NCBI GenBank assembly: GCA_014058105.1 | Contig: JACGCM010001497.1 | Coordinates: 1,240,001 to 1,304,000 of the forward strand | Length of the DNA stretch: 64,000 nucleotides | Reading direction: 5' to 3' | Source: Kingdonia uniflora | Lineage: Eukaryota; Streptophyta; Magnoliopsida; Ranunculales; Circaeasteraceae | Part shown: one piece after another, positions 46,469 to 58,225 of the stretch | Layout of the letters: each line of letters begins with the position of its first letter | How positions within the stretch are numbered: position 1 is the first letter of the stretch | Made by a program: the position numbers and the translations under genes | The notes under the pieces: model-generated | What the model was told of the DNA's origin: nothing | The model's input: only the letters and a program-made list of their open reading frames with translations | Database searches by the model: none

Positions 46469-46801
46469 ATGGTAACTGCCAGACGCTAATCATATGAAGC
46501 TAGAGTTCTTGCCAAAGTCCAAGAACTTCAATTTCGTTATTTGGGGACCCAATCCCTAGATCTTCCTACTCTAATTCTTGTTCATCCGACGTATTACGGT
46601 ATGACGTATGAAGAGGTAGTGGAGGCGGATAATGATTATTATCATGTGGTCCAGTTTCATTATCTTGTGGTATTTAGGGAATAGTGCAGGGTGGGTCTGT
46701 ATCTCCTTGTGAAGGATGCGGTTTCAGAGGAGGATAAGGCTGCTAACTTTTGTCACAGGAAGTCTCGTCGCTATCCTGCGAGCGATTGGATTATGTTATA
46801 G
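46469..46801 (+). pseudogene. Element D antisense gene 1
   Basis: One frame of 111 codons from ATG to TAG, with stops at codon 7 and near codon 74. Conserved with B 11649-11834 from VQELQFRYLG to EEVVEADNDYY. Lies 371 nt from the LTR edge on the strand opposite to gag-pol. Function unknown. Confidence 0.6.
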
Positions 46802-47456
46802 CCATCTTTGTTTTCTTGCAGAGGTGGTGGTTTCAGAGGTGGAAGATGTTTCTAGATCTCCTTTAATAAACTCGACCTGTAAGTGATTTGATTTTGTTGG
46901 ATGTATCAGTAGGGAGTATCTATATACTGTCCATTTGATGTAATGGACTATGTTTGTATCTAAAATGTATTATGTTGGCTATATTTTGGAGATAATGAAA
47001 AGAAACATTTTTTGTTATAAATATAAATTTCTCAATCTTAAAGTGTCAGATCCTCTGAACTGGTTAAGTGATGAATGTTTGAAAGGCTGTGTACCAAACT
47101 TATGAAAACAACAAGCTTGTATGACAAAAACAAGCATGCATTGCTCGAAGTGATTTTGATAGACTTATATAGTGCAAAAACTTGATAAATAAGGAGGGAT
47201 AATTCGAGCTAAGTTGGACATATAAGGAACATAAAAAAAATTGTCAGTTGTAAAAATGGTATATTATCATATAGTTTTCTCGAACTGAAGTCGGACCACA
47301 GGTAAAGAGTTGTGTTGTTGCAGTTGTAGATTCTCTTAAAAGATATTTATCTCGAATTGGGGATGTGTAAAGGACAGATAAGTGTGATAGTTGTTAGGAT
47401 TATGTTGGATAAGTTTAAACGTGGTAAAGGGGATTTGGGTTTATCTCCTTGTTACC

Positions 47457-47464
47457 TATAAATA
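47457..47464 (+). promoter_or_regulatory. TATA box of D antisense gene 2
   Basis: TATAAATA, 33 nt before the start position at 47497; matches the spacing in B. Confidence 0.5.
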
Positions 47465-47496
47465 AAAGAGTCTACTAAGATGTAGAAGTAATAATT

Positions 47497-47838
47497 ATTG
47501 TGAGAACTCATTCTCAGAGGGTTCGACATACTGCAGAGGGGCGTTTAGCGATAAAGTTAGCTAAAGTTCGTGAAAGAATTTTTGGGCAGCTCGATTATGA
47601 TGTCGATTCGTTTATCTCTATTTTGCAGGTGGATGGTTTAAATTTAAGGGTGAGGGAAAATGAGGTAGATCATCATTTTTGGTGTGATGTATTTCATGAT
47701 ATGATTATTACTTCTAAAGCTCGAAAGATTGTGGTAAGAGAGATTGCTTTGGATAAGATAACTGATAAAGATGAGTTAATTGTTGGCAGCAAGGTGATTA
47801 GATGTGGAGTTGGAGGCCATTTAGGATGTTTTAGATAA
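47497..47838 (+). pseudogene. Element D antisense gene 2
   Basis: An open frame of 114 codons to TAA without internal stops. By comparison with B the start ATG has become ATT (47497). Conserved segments: GRLAIKLAKVRERIFGQLDYD, VREIALDKITDKDEL and VIRCG. No recognised family. It is the least damaged of the antisense genes. Confidence 0.65.
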
Positions 47839-48057
47839 AATTAATTTTGAGAGCTCGTTGGTATTGTAGATTGAAATAAATATGGGAGTTATACGAAAAT
47901 AACAATTGTGGTTTTACTTTGCTTGTTTATTCCTTTATTATGTGGATTCTGTTGGATATTTTGAAATTTTGAATGATATTAGCATTGGTAGTACCATTAA
48001 AAAATAAAGGGCACCTTACACAAGTCCCCATAACTACTAGCAGTTTGAAAAAAGTCT

Positions 48058-48065
48058 ATAAATAA
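48058..48065 (+). promoter_or_regulatory. TATA box of D antisense gene 3
   Basis: TATAAATA followed by a CT-rich start and an ACAC-AGAGAAAC leader. A leader intron is suggested by AAG|GTTAGT at 48297 and TATGTAG|GTGTAG just before the ATG at 48594. Confidence 0.5.
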
Positions 48066-48593
48066 CCCTTCTTTCTTCATCAAAACTTTTATAGTACACA
48101 GAGAAACTAATATCTAGAGAGAGAAAAACAAAAATTGATTTCAGAGGTTTGGGAGAAAAAAACTCAGAGATTTACCATCGTTTTCATAGGAAAAAGGGAA
48201 TTGCCATTTTTGTGGAGAAGAAAATTTTTCTGTTATCGGGTTATGTGGTGAAGGATAAAGCATTCACGGTGCCAGATTCATCTTTTATTGTTGAAGGTTA
48301 GTGATGTTTGTTAAATTTCTATATTTTGGGTAAATATATTTATTTATTTATTGATGTGAGTATTGTTGAGTTCTTCTATTTTGTATTTGAAATTTGAATA
48401 GTATCTAATATCTATATAGGGAAAGTGTAACTCTCACTGTATTGAGGGAAAGATGGGTTATCATTTTTCTTCTTGTGTGTGGTTTCTTATAAACAATGAC
48501 TGTATAATATATCTCTGCCTATTTTAGTTGAAACAATATAATCAAGAAAATAAGAAAAATTGACAAAATACCTGGCCCTATATGTAGGTGTAG

Positions 48594-51500
48594 ATGTGTG
48601 CCAAGGAATTAGTAAATAGAGTACTTTCTATTTTGAACTCTTCGTTTGATATGGAAACATCCACATCTGGTCATGTAATAATAACCACTAAGAATGTAAG
48701 CTTGAAGGATACTACCTCGGTTAAGGTCGAGCATGGAAGCAATAGCGTCGCTGATACTGTAATTTTGTTCAAACATCATGAGCTGGTACCTTCATAGAGT
48801 AAAAGTAATAGGAAAGATCAGGTCGATTGTACTAACTTTCCTGATGACCAGTATAGTTATCCTAAAGGGTCAGACACATTGAAGGAGTTTTATAAATGTA
48901 AGAATAGTTTAAAAGGTGTATTGGGAAGGGTGATGGAGTATGGGGGCAGGTTGTTTAGGGAGTATTTGGATAAGGGGGGGTGAGAGATCATTTTTCTTGC
49001 TGCCAAACTTACAGTGTGAGAAAAGGCGTAGGGGTATTTCTAAGTATATCTCTCTTGAGTATTATACCGAGTATGGGTCAGAGGTGTTGGAGGAAGGTTT
49101 TTTGTGTTATCTGAAATAGTTTGATTATGGGCTAACAATGCCTTTGAGCAATTTTGCCAAAGGTGATATTATTAATTCTTACCCTGCTCAGTTGAATGGG
49201 AACATGTACGAAGTATGGGTATGTGAGAATTTAAACTAGAAATGGTCAAACGAGGGGACAGAGAAAAGGTTGACCTCGTTGGATGTCTTGAAATATTATA
49301 ATGTAAAGTACTTCAGTGCTACCAGGCGTACCTATTTTTCTTATGTTAGCTCTTACCCTTTCTTTTTTGACCATGACTCTACAGGGAGGTTTGGAATGAT
49401 AATTTGTTGTGAGTAAGAGGCGAGAATTTATAATGAGTTGATGTGGACGCCTTGGATCTTGCATATAAGTCATTTATGTAATATAAGGAGGCCCACTAAC
49501 TTTGAATTAAATGTTTTATGCTCTTAATTGATAATAAACAATTTGATATACAGGTGCCCAGTGTAAGGTGAGGAAAAAGAAATCTTTGATTGACGAGGTA
49601 GCTTGAGAAGGAAATGAACTCGATGTTATTTTGGACGAGCTTGAGATAAGTAGGCATAAGAGGGTTAACAGAAAAATTTGTTAAAGTCCAGAAGTCTTAG
49701 GCTAAGAGAAAAAGGACTGGGGTTGGCCCAGTGGCTGGAGACAGAGTAGACTTATCAACGGATATTGGTATAGTACTAGTTTTATCAAAAGCTATACCCA
49801 TGGCTCTGAAGCCGAGACCTGCAGGTTCTATATCTGGCAAAGTAGGCCAAATACCATCTAAGAGGAGAATCGCGAAGGTTGATATTTTGAAATTGGTGAT
49901 CGTAGAAAGTAAGGGAGCCGAGATGGCCTCAAAAAAAGATAAAAGTGGACAGCTCCCTGCCTGCGATAGTGAAGGAGGCAAAGGAAGTGGTGGTAGAATC
50001 GGGTTTAGAGGGGGAGTTGGTTGCTCTGGAAGAGAAGTTCAAGGCTGTGGTTTTAAAAGATGCCGAGGAATTCAAAAATTTAATTCATGTAAAGCTGTGT
50101 AAGGTAAGTTAAAAAGTAATTGTACTATTGTGATTCCTTTTATAAGTCGTATACTGCTTTAATTAATTTTTCTGTACCTGCATCCCGTATTCTGAAAGGG
50201 GTCAGCCTTGGTGTCGAGGATGGGAGATTGGCACCGAAGCGGATCATGGAGTTGGAGAAAGAATTGGCTGAAGAACGAGCCAAACTGGTGTGGAGAGGTC
50301 GCGATCGAGCTTAAAAGTCGCGAATTTGAGGGCTACATTCTGGGTAGCCATGGACCAGCTTGAGCGAGAGGCCAAAAAGAACATAGACGATATAAGTGTT
50401 GTTCACGATAATCTCACTCAAAGGATTCATGAAGACGGTTATACGAAGGGGGTGTCTTGATACATATATATTGTTGTGTAGGAACTTAATGAACTGTGCA
50501 TCACAATTGAAGCACTAATGAAAGAGCTCGTTAGGGAGAAAAATTTGTCACAAGCAGCATTTCTTCTGAGTGGACGGACTAAAGTTTAGGTTAGAAAATT
50601 TAAAGAACTTTGTGAAGATCACTAAAGAGATTTATGTAGAGCTCATATAGGATGGGCTAATGAAAAAATAGAGAAGTGCGAAGTAGTTAGGAAAGATAGG
50701 AGTAGGCACTTAAAATTATGACCTTTCCTTCCCAATGGTATTAGAGAAAATACTCCAAAAAGAACCAAAAACCTTATGAAGTTGACCCTCTTTCCAGAAG
50801 TTGAAATAGACAGTAAGGGAGGGTTAAAAGAGGCGTACCATAAATATTAGAAGATCGATCTATTTATCTAAATCGCAAGATCGTAGAAGTATTGGCTACC
50901 AGAGCAAGAAATATGCATAACTTAAAAGTTAAAGAAGTATCAGGACGTGCTGACATGTTGATGATTCATATGACTTGATTGCAATATCTATAATTGATTT
51001 ATGTGAACTATGGTAATGAACGAACTATTGTGCAGGTCGAACTAGAAAAATTTGGTCATCGAAACAAGACGCTTACCAATTTATGAAAAACTGAATGTTA
51101 AGAAAAACCAGCAGACGCGTGAGGAATCAAAAAATACCGCCAAACTTAATATGAAAATCTAAGTAAAAATGTTTGAGTTATAAGAACTTGTGTAGAAAAA
51201 GGAAAACGAGGTGCTGAGCATTTAATGCGAGTTGGAAAAGGTGAAAGGGATTGTAGAGAAGAAAGAGCAGGGTATAATGAGTGCGTAGATTTATATAGAT
51301 AACCTCATCAAAAAAGTAAAGGAATTGGAGGCAGAATTATTAATGGTGCGTAATAGTGGAAAGGAAGGGGTAGAGAGACTGAAGAGAAAAAATAAAGATG
51401 TGGATCACGCTCAATATCATATCAAAGGGTTAGAGGCAGAAGTAATGGGAAAAAAGTAAAATTAATTAATGTTAGGGAGTAATTGAAGAAGAAGGAGGTC

Positions 51501-52155
51501 GAATTGAAAACTTTGATCTAGCTGATATCGATGTTGGAGGCCAATTTGGCATATGTTCGAGCTGTTGTAAGGAATACAAATGAGAAAATAAGAAACATGG
51601 AGGCCGAGCTAGCGATCCCTGGATTAGAGACGTGGACATGCGCAAAACTATTAAAAAATTAGAGGCAGACCTTATAGCATTCAAACGGAAACTTAATGGA
51701 GAGGTTGGTGAGAGATTCTATAATCGGGCAAAAATGGATGATTTGATGGCTAAGAGAGATCAATGAGTTTATAGCAGTGATGGAGGCACGTAATGCTGAG
51801 TCATCTTATGAAACTACTAAAGCAAAATGTCGTTGTAATAATTTGGAAAAGTTATTAAGGGATGCCAAGGCAAGTATTTTTGAAGTCGTTGTTTCTAATA
51901 GAGACAAGCTTACGGCCGGTGAGGTACACGAGAAACAGATGGCTACAATACTTGCATACTTTGTGAGTGAGATTAAGATAATAGAAAATGAGAGATACGT
52001 TACATGATAAGATGATTGCAAAGGGTGTGAAGTGTAAAATGGATTTAGTACATTCTGAATACCTAGAGCGCTTTATATCTAACATCAGTGCTCTCACCCG
52101 AGAATTAGTTGATCAAAGTAGAAAGATTGTTGCTGCTAGAACACCAAAATTCTGA
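48594..52155 (+). pseudogene. Element D antisense gene 3: Transposase_28-like domain plus coiled coil, spliced
   Basis: From ATG (MCAKELVNRVLS) through the domain block GSEVLEEGFLCYL...DYGLTMPLSNFAKG...QLNGNMYEV (49070-49220), equivalent to B 8730-8990. Exon starts follow acceptors at 49553 (GATATACAG), 50481 (TTGTGTAG) and about 51037 (TTGTGCAG); a GTAAGT donor is at 50104 whose acceptor is mutated. The rest is Lys/Glu-rich coiled coil, best open at 51777-52007 (AKCRCNNLEKLLRDAKAS). It ends at TGA 52153-52155, close to the C copy's end. Many stops. Confidence 0.72.
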
Positions 52156-52257
52156 GCTTCTGAAGGTGGTGAGAGCTCGGCTGATGCATCAAATAATCAA
52201 TCAGTTTAAGAGAACTCGCGAACTGTTTTAGTTTCTGTATGGTAAATATTTGGATAG

Positions 52258-52316
52258 AATAAAGCTAGTTTTACCTTTTGCTTTATCTCTTAAGATTATA
52301 TATATATATATATATA
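52258..52316 (-). repeat. Single unit of the convergent-end repeat, plus TA microsatellite
   Basis: One unit AAAGCTAGTTTTACCTTTTGCTTTATC of the repeat seen in B and C, then a TA dinucleotide run at 52296-52316. Confidence 0.75.
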
Positions 52317-52415
52317 GTAGACAGTAATATGGGAAGAAACTTAAAAGTTTTCATTGATGAGAAAAGAATATACAAATTGTAAGGAGATTAAATCTCACTT
52401 TTGGAATGTAAATAA

Positions 52416-54648
52416 ACTAGTACTACCCGTGGTTCGCCACGTTGAATACATCGACACGCCTTCGACGCTACAAAATTGTCCATTAACACGCCTTTGACGT
52501 TAAAACCTCTATACATACCTTTGGTATGATTATATATTTAACAGTCATTAGTGGTGACCTATTATGACGGGTGCCTTCGGTACCTTTACCCGTGAATGCC
52601 ATGAATCCATGATGAATAATCAACCCGAGAACTGAAATCAAGCACTCCATCAATCCAACCACGTAAAACAAAAAAAAAGATTTGAGCAAATTGTATAATT
52701 TATTCAATCCGAGCAACCGATATAACATCCCAAACTTTTAAATTTACTACATCGAGAGAACAAGGATGTTTTTCTAATATGAAATACTTTATGGCATGAT
52801 CCTATTTATCACTAAAAATTGGAAGATAAACAACATTTAGAAAATGTAATTGAAGTTGCAATAAGTACCTACAAATGATATTATCCACACATAAGAGTAA
52901 TTCTGATTCTAATCTTCTCTTTGCCTGAATTTACACTCTACAACTGGTTTTCTCATTTTTCCCACTTTAGATGATTATTATGAGAAGTTACAACAGCCAA
53001 GTAAGAAATCATCAATTAAAAATTAGTTCTTATTAGTATGGTTTATATGCACAAAGTTTAAGACTCAATTTGAGTATGTCCCTAAATCTCCTCTCTGCCT
53101 GTCCATCCAAATCTAACATTGCTTACTCCTTTGCAAGTTACTACCCTTAATCATTTTGCATAGGCTTCAAAAAGCTATCGATTTTCCACCCTATCTTTAT
53201 GTTACCGTCTGAAGCCAAAATTAACTGGTATGAAATACAATCATGTCAAGGTAAGATTTATCGCTTTGTCATTGGTTCATTATAAATTACCAATATTTTG
53301 TTGTATCCTCAGAGTTGTAGAAATTTCATAAAAATATGTATTTAATTCACTGCTAATCATGGGAATGGTTTTTAGAGTTGCATGAATTTAACCTTGAAAT
53401 ATAACTTCTGCGAGTCTGAACCTTAATGCCTAAGGCATGAATATCAAACAATTTATGATAAGATAAATCAATTTTAATTATCGACAAACTCCAAACATAG
53501 ATCAGAATGAAAAATCACATTCAATAAAGCATACACAGTATCCGCAACATCCGAAGCCTCGAAAGGAATCTTGTACGCAATATCCCCAGCTAAAACACCG
53601 CTTCCACCTTCAAAAAACCATAAATCCCTCTTCAAAATTCTCTCAAAAATATAAACCCTAATCTTATACGCATAATTCAACGCAGCCTCCCAAAGAAAAG
53701 CTTGCTGCTAAACCCATTATCGAATTTAAATTCAAACCCCAATATTAACTTTATGATATTGTAACCAAACCTAAAGATTTGGAACCAAATTTAGATAACT
53801 ATGGAAAAATGAGTAATAAAGGTCTTACAGGTTTAGCTCACAATAAAATCAAATTGTTAGACCCATGAAAAGCATATTTGAAGCTCTAACCAAAATCCCA
53901 TTGTTATCAGAGTGAGAAACTTAGTTGAAACCAAACCTCTTATCGAAATCTTCACAATAAACTTAACCGAAATCAAACGTCATTGTGTAGCCAGTAACCA
54001 AGCCCTAAATCATACCAAATGAAGAAGCACTATATCCCAGCAATAGAAGAAATCCTAAATCACATCAACAAAGTAAAGCTTAAATTACAGCGATTTTAGA
54101 GAGAGAAAGAGCAGAATTGAAGCCCAAAACGTTGAGAAATCGAGTTCGCCCTAAAATTCCATCAATGACGGATTAGGGTTTGTTGAGAAGAGATTAGAGA
54201 GATCTGAATCAATACCCCTTAAATCGAACCTTAAAACCCTTTAATACAAACACATCACTGCAGGGATTGAGAGCTCGAAGGAGGTTAGGGAAAAATCGTA
54301 CTCGAAGGAGATTTTAGGGGTTTTGTTGTAAAAAGGAGCTCTGATATTTAAAAATAAAGAGGAGTGAGAAGTTTTTGAATGAGGAACTTGATAATGAGAA
54401 AAAGAGAACCGCCATGGAGAAAAAAAAGTTTAAGAGTAAACTTTCATTGACTACAGTACCCTTATGTTTTAAGAGAATCTCCTAAACTACCATTAACTTG
54501 ATTAAATCTCCTCCACCAATCTATACCTAGATTCAGATCCCGATGCGCTAGCACTCTATCTTAGCCCTCTTTTTTCTCTAGATAAACCTTCTTTTTGTGG
54601 GGCAAACATATCCCTTATGAAAAACATCACTGTGTAATGTAATATAGA
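52416..54648 (-). mobile_element. Non-autonomous Helitron-like element with a captured gene piece
   Basis: The minus-strand 3' end has the hairpin CGTGG-TTCG-CCACG (52428-52441) followed by GGTAGTACTAGT, i.e. a CTAGT terminus; the next base is T. The minus-strand 5' end is TCTATATTACATTAC, preceded by A. Ends TC...CTRRT, a subterminal 3' hairpin, insertion between A and T, and no target duplication are the Helitron signature. No RepHel protein. Boundaries are supported by the uninterrupted duplicate of the insertion site at 54697-54819. Confidence 0.75.
53474..53720 (-). pseudogene. Captured ABC-transporter (ABCB-type) exon
   Basis: Within the Helitron-like element, the minus strand encodes QQAFLWEAALNYAYKIRV, then IFERILKRDLWFFEGG and GDIAYKIPFEASDVADTVYALLN. 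The pattern FFEGGxGxxxGDIAYxIxxEASxVADTxYALLN is that of the first transmembrane domain of plant half-size ABCB transporters, most like the chloroplast ABCB29-type as I recall it. Only one exon is visible, and no nucleotide-binding domain. Upstream (about 53700-54250) the minus strand looks like a plant 5' leader and intron (CAAACCCTAATCC, T-rich), so promoter, leader and exon may have been captured together. Confidence 0.65.
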
Positions 54649-54819
54649 TATATTATTATATGTATCCTGTGTTTGGAAAAATAGGGATTTAATGGTAAAG
54701 TTTTCATTGATGAGAGAAGAATGTACAAATTGTATGGAGATTAAATCTCACTTTTGGAATGCAAATAAATATATTATTAGATGTATTCTGTGTTTGGTAA
54801 AATAGGGATTTAATGGTAG
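54649..54819. repeat. Tandem duplication next to the Helitron-like element
   Basis: Block X (52345-52415) and block Y (54649-54697) recur joined as X'Y' at 54697-54819, so an XYXY tandem duplication existed before the insertion split its first copy. Confidence 0.8.
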
Positions 54820-55960
54820 TATTCTTCAATCTCATAGTATTCCAAGGGTCTGGTATCCTAATGCCTTCCTCTGTCATGAGGTAGTAGGATCCCAAACTAG
54901 TTCGACCTACTATGAGAAATAGACCCTCCGAATTTTCTGCTAGCTTTTCGGCATTTAACTCTTTTATGCTTTTGGGGATTTCTCGAAGTACTAAGTCGTC
55001 GATTTCGAACTATCGATTCTAAACTCTTCTATTGTATGAATTGGCAAGCATATGATGATATCGACCCATGTTGGCAACAACTTGAGCTCTTGTTTCGTCT
55101 ATCAAGTTCATATTGTAGGCTAGCTCGAACTTATTTTCTTCATCAGTAAACTCGTGATCTTTTAAAGGATGGCGATATTCTACTAGGATAATGGATTCAG
55201 TTTCATAAGCAAGTAGGAAAGGGGAATACCCTATTGATTGTCTTGGTGTTGTGCGGTAGGCCTATAAGATATGTGGTAATTCCCTTATCCAATTACCCTT
55301 CTTCTTTTATTAGAATCTCTTCTCGAGTCCATCCACTATGGTTTTGTTCGTGATTTTAGCCTACCCATTGCCTTGGAGATAGTACGGATTTAAAAGTGAA
55401 TGAATGATGTTGTGCTTGTTTAGAAATGCTACCACTTTCTCTCTAACAAACTATTGCCCGTTATTGATCTGAACCAGGTGGGGGCAACCAAATCATGTGA
55501 TGATATGTTCCCAGATAAATGAGATGACTTCTTCTTCTCGAGCTTGACAAAGGGGAATTGCTTCCACTCATTTCATGAAATAATCCATGGTTACGAGTAA
55601 GAATTTATGGTTACCCGGTGTGTTTGGGAATTCTCCCATGAAATCAAGTGCCCATCACTTAAAAGGCCAGAATACCTTACTCACGTGAAGTTCGAGAATA
55701 GGAGTTCATATTTGATTACCATATCCCTGGCATACGTTGCATTTTCATGAATATTCCTCGACCTACTTTCTCATTTTAGGCCAAAAAACTCCTTATGTAA
55801 TTACTTTATTTGTGAGTGATCATCCTACAGTATGGGAGCCAGAAGTTCATTTATGTAAATCTTTCAGCATTTTGTCAGCTTCTTGTTTGGAGAGGCACTT
55901 GAGATAGGGGTCGGTCACCGATCTTCGATATAAGTCGCCTTCCTGTACTATGTATTGCTT
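54704..55960 (-). pseudogene. Element D integrase, two catalytic residues lost
   Basis: From KQYIVQEGDLYRR through KCNVCQGYG, ALDFMGEFPNTPGN, to TTPRQSIGYSPFLLAY, KLAENSEGLFLI and YYLMTEEGIRIPDPW (54704-54895). The second catalytic Asp reads Asn (INNGQ for DNGP) and the Glu reads Lys (AKITNKT). Numerous stops. Confidence 0.85.
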
Positions 55961-55971
55961 GGATTTTTCAA

Positions 55972-56700
55972 TTAGTTGTCTGCATTCTTTTGGATCCGCC
56001 AGAAGTATCCCATCACATTTATTCTTCGTGCCGAGATAGGTGAGAAAAGGCTTTCTAAAATCGTTATCCTCCTCTTAATCGCCCCAGTATTGATCGCGCA
56101 TATCATCGGGAGATCAATGCTGGGGGTTGATATCACTTCAATTTGGAGGTATCTTGCTTTTGTACCCAATAACCCAACTAAGTAAGCCAAGGAATCGGTG
56201 TGGCGATTCTCTCTATGGGGTAAATAATTGAGCGTAGCTTTGTCAAATTGGCTCATTCTCTTAGCAACATATGCCGCATAGTTAACCATTTTGTCGTTCT
56301 TCTTTTATCGCTCGGAGTAATGATGGGCTATCAGTAATAAATTTGTATAGACCGATAGTTCAGGAACTTTGATCCCCAATGCCATGTCTAGGCCATGAAT
56401 TAATGCTTCATACTCTGAGACATTTTTCGATGCTTTAAAGTTTAATCAGATTGACTTCCCGATTATGCCATTTGAGGGTTAATCAGTACGATCCCTGAAC
56501 CTATGGGTCCTACCAACCCATCTATAAGAAGTATCTACCCCATTTATGTTACCCACTCAGCTCGTTCTTCAAAAGGTTTTGAAGATGGATTACCTTCAAC
56601 TTTGTAAAATCTAGATTGTGTTCTTCACAATCTGGATCTTCTACTGGGAAGTCTAATAAAAAATCAGCTACTGTTTTACCTTTTTCTGAGGTTCTCTATT
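55972..56700 (-). pseudogene. Element D archaeal-type RNase H
   Basis: The C-terminal half is open (55972-56289): MVNYAAYVAKRMSQFDKATLNYLPHRENRHTDSLAYLVG, the HxxRxxNxxxDxLA pattern of the Tat aRNH. The N-terminal half is recognisable but broken (ERAEWV, then a degenerate EYEA region). Confidence 0.78.
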
Positions 56701-56799
56701 CGAACTTGATGTCGTACTCTTTCGAACAGACAAACCATTGATGTACTCTACATAATTTTTCCTTTTTAGATAGCACTTCCCAAAGGGGATAGTTTGTCA

Positions 56800-57960
56800 T
56801 GACCTTGACTGAATGGGATTGAAAATAGTGCTTGAGCTTCTGTGAAATATAGACAAGTGTGAGGAGGAGTCATTCTATCTTAGAATATCACGCTTCTGCT
56901 ACTGTAAGAGTTTTGATTATGAAATGCGCTAGCTTCATAATTTTTCTTTCTAGTCGTAAGAGGACCGAGTTGAGAGAGTTTTTTGTAATGGCGAGGTAGA
57001 TGATTAATTCCTCATTCTCGATCGGAACACTCATTACGGGAGATTTTTTGAGATATGTTTTTAGTTCTTGGAAAGTTGTTTTACATTCTTCTATTCATTC
57101 GATCTCCTCATTTTATCAACCTTTGCCCTTTCTAGTAGATCCACGAAGTAACATGAACAACCATCGACATCGATCTGAATACTTGGAGACAAATCTGTTG
57201 ATAGCGGCAATCTTGCCAGCAAGTTTGTATACATCTTTCTATGTTTGTGGAGATGGTATATTGATTAAAACTCGAATCTGATATGGATAGCTTCGATTCC
57301 CTTCTTGTTGATGAGGTGTCGAAGAAAATTGCCAAAGTGTACCCTGAATTGGCATTTATCTGGGTTGAGTTTTATTTTGTATGACCGCAAGATGTTGAAA
57401 ACTGCATCAAGATGTGTTATATGATTTTTATTCTTTAAGCTTTTATAGAGCATATCATCGATGTATACTTCGACTGTTTTCCCCAAATGCTCCTTGAAAG
57501 TACTCGTGACGAGCCTTTAATAAGTTGTTCCAGCATTTTTAAGACCGAATGGCTTGACTTTGTAATAATAAAGACACATTTTAGTTATGAAGGTGGTCTT
57601 CTCTTGATCTTCATCAAAGAAAGGTATCTGGTTATATCCTAAAGTAGCATCCATCATAGATAATAGCTCGTCCCCTGCTGTGGAGTCTAGAATTTGATGA
57701 ATTATGGGAAGATGGAAACTATCTTTTTGCGTATGTTTGTTAAGATCTATGAAATCTATACAAATACGGACTTTTCCATTCTTTTTTGGAACTGCTACAA
57801 TGTTCGAGATCCAATCTGAGTATTTGGCTTCTCGAATGAATCCGACCTTGATCAACTTATCAATTTATGTGTTAACCTCATCTCTAAGACGAGATGAGAG
57901 TTTCCTTTGTTTTCGTTTGCCTGATGTAACTTTATCTCTGATGCTTGATTTAAGATAAGC
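56800..57960 (-). pseudogene. Element D reverse transcriptase and gypsy RNase H
   Basis: RT N-part at 57517-57855: IREAKYSDWISNIVAVPKKNGKVRI, DLNKHTQKDSFHLP, LLSMMDATLGYNQIPF (first catalytic Asp). After a frameshift, the catalytic VEVYIDDMLYKS and LNPDKCQFRVHFG are at 57265-57486. The gypsy RNase H is degraded at about 56830-57050. Confidence 0.88.
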
Positions 57961-58225
57961 TTTAGTTGGGTCAACTCTCAACATTTCTTAGAAAGTCTAC
58001 GCGAAAACGTCTCTGTTTATCTGTAGGAAATGTATTAAAGCTTCTTTCTCCTATTGGATAAGCTTAGTACCAATATATGCTCCCTGTTGTATCCATCAAT
58101 CTCAATGTATTTTGTAGGTTCGATTGTGGGAGGTTGATCCTTGTTGTGACCAGCTTTTCGTAATTACTATGAAGCAAATTTGTCGGATATATTAAGTATG
58201 GCATATACTGTGTTTTTGCAAGCTT

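Larger units (their letters stand above)
45600..58225 (-). mobile_element. Ty3/gypsy Tat-lineage element D, 3' LTR to protease
   Basis: On the minus strand: partial protease, RT, RNase H, archaeal-type RNase H, integrase, then three plus-strand genes, polypurine tract and 3' LTR (45600-46098). A Helitron-like element (52416-54648) interrupts it between integrase and antisense gene 3. On the right the family similarity stops at about 58225, within the protease-RT linker, so gag and the 5' LTR are absent here (deleted or displaced). Confidence 0.9.

Noticed and set aside
49697..49981. 94-codon frame on the minus strand
   Set aside because: Opposite strand of antisense gene 3 of element D, no family match.
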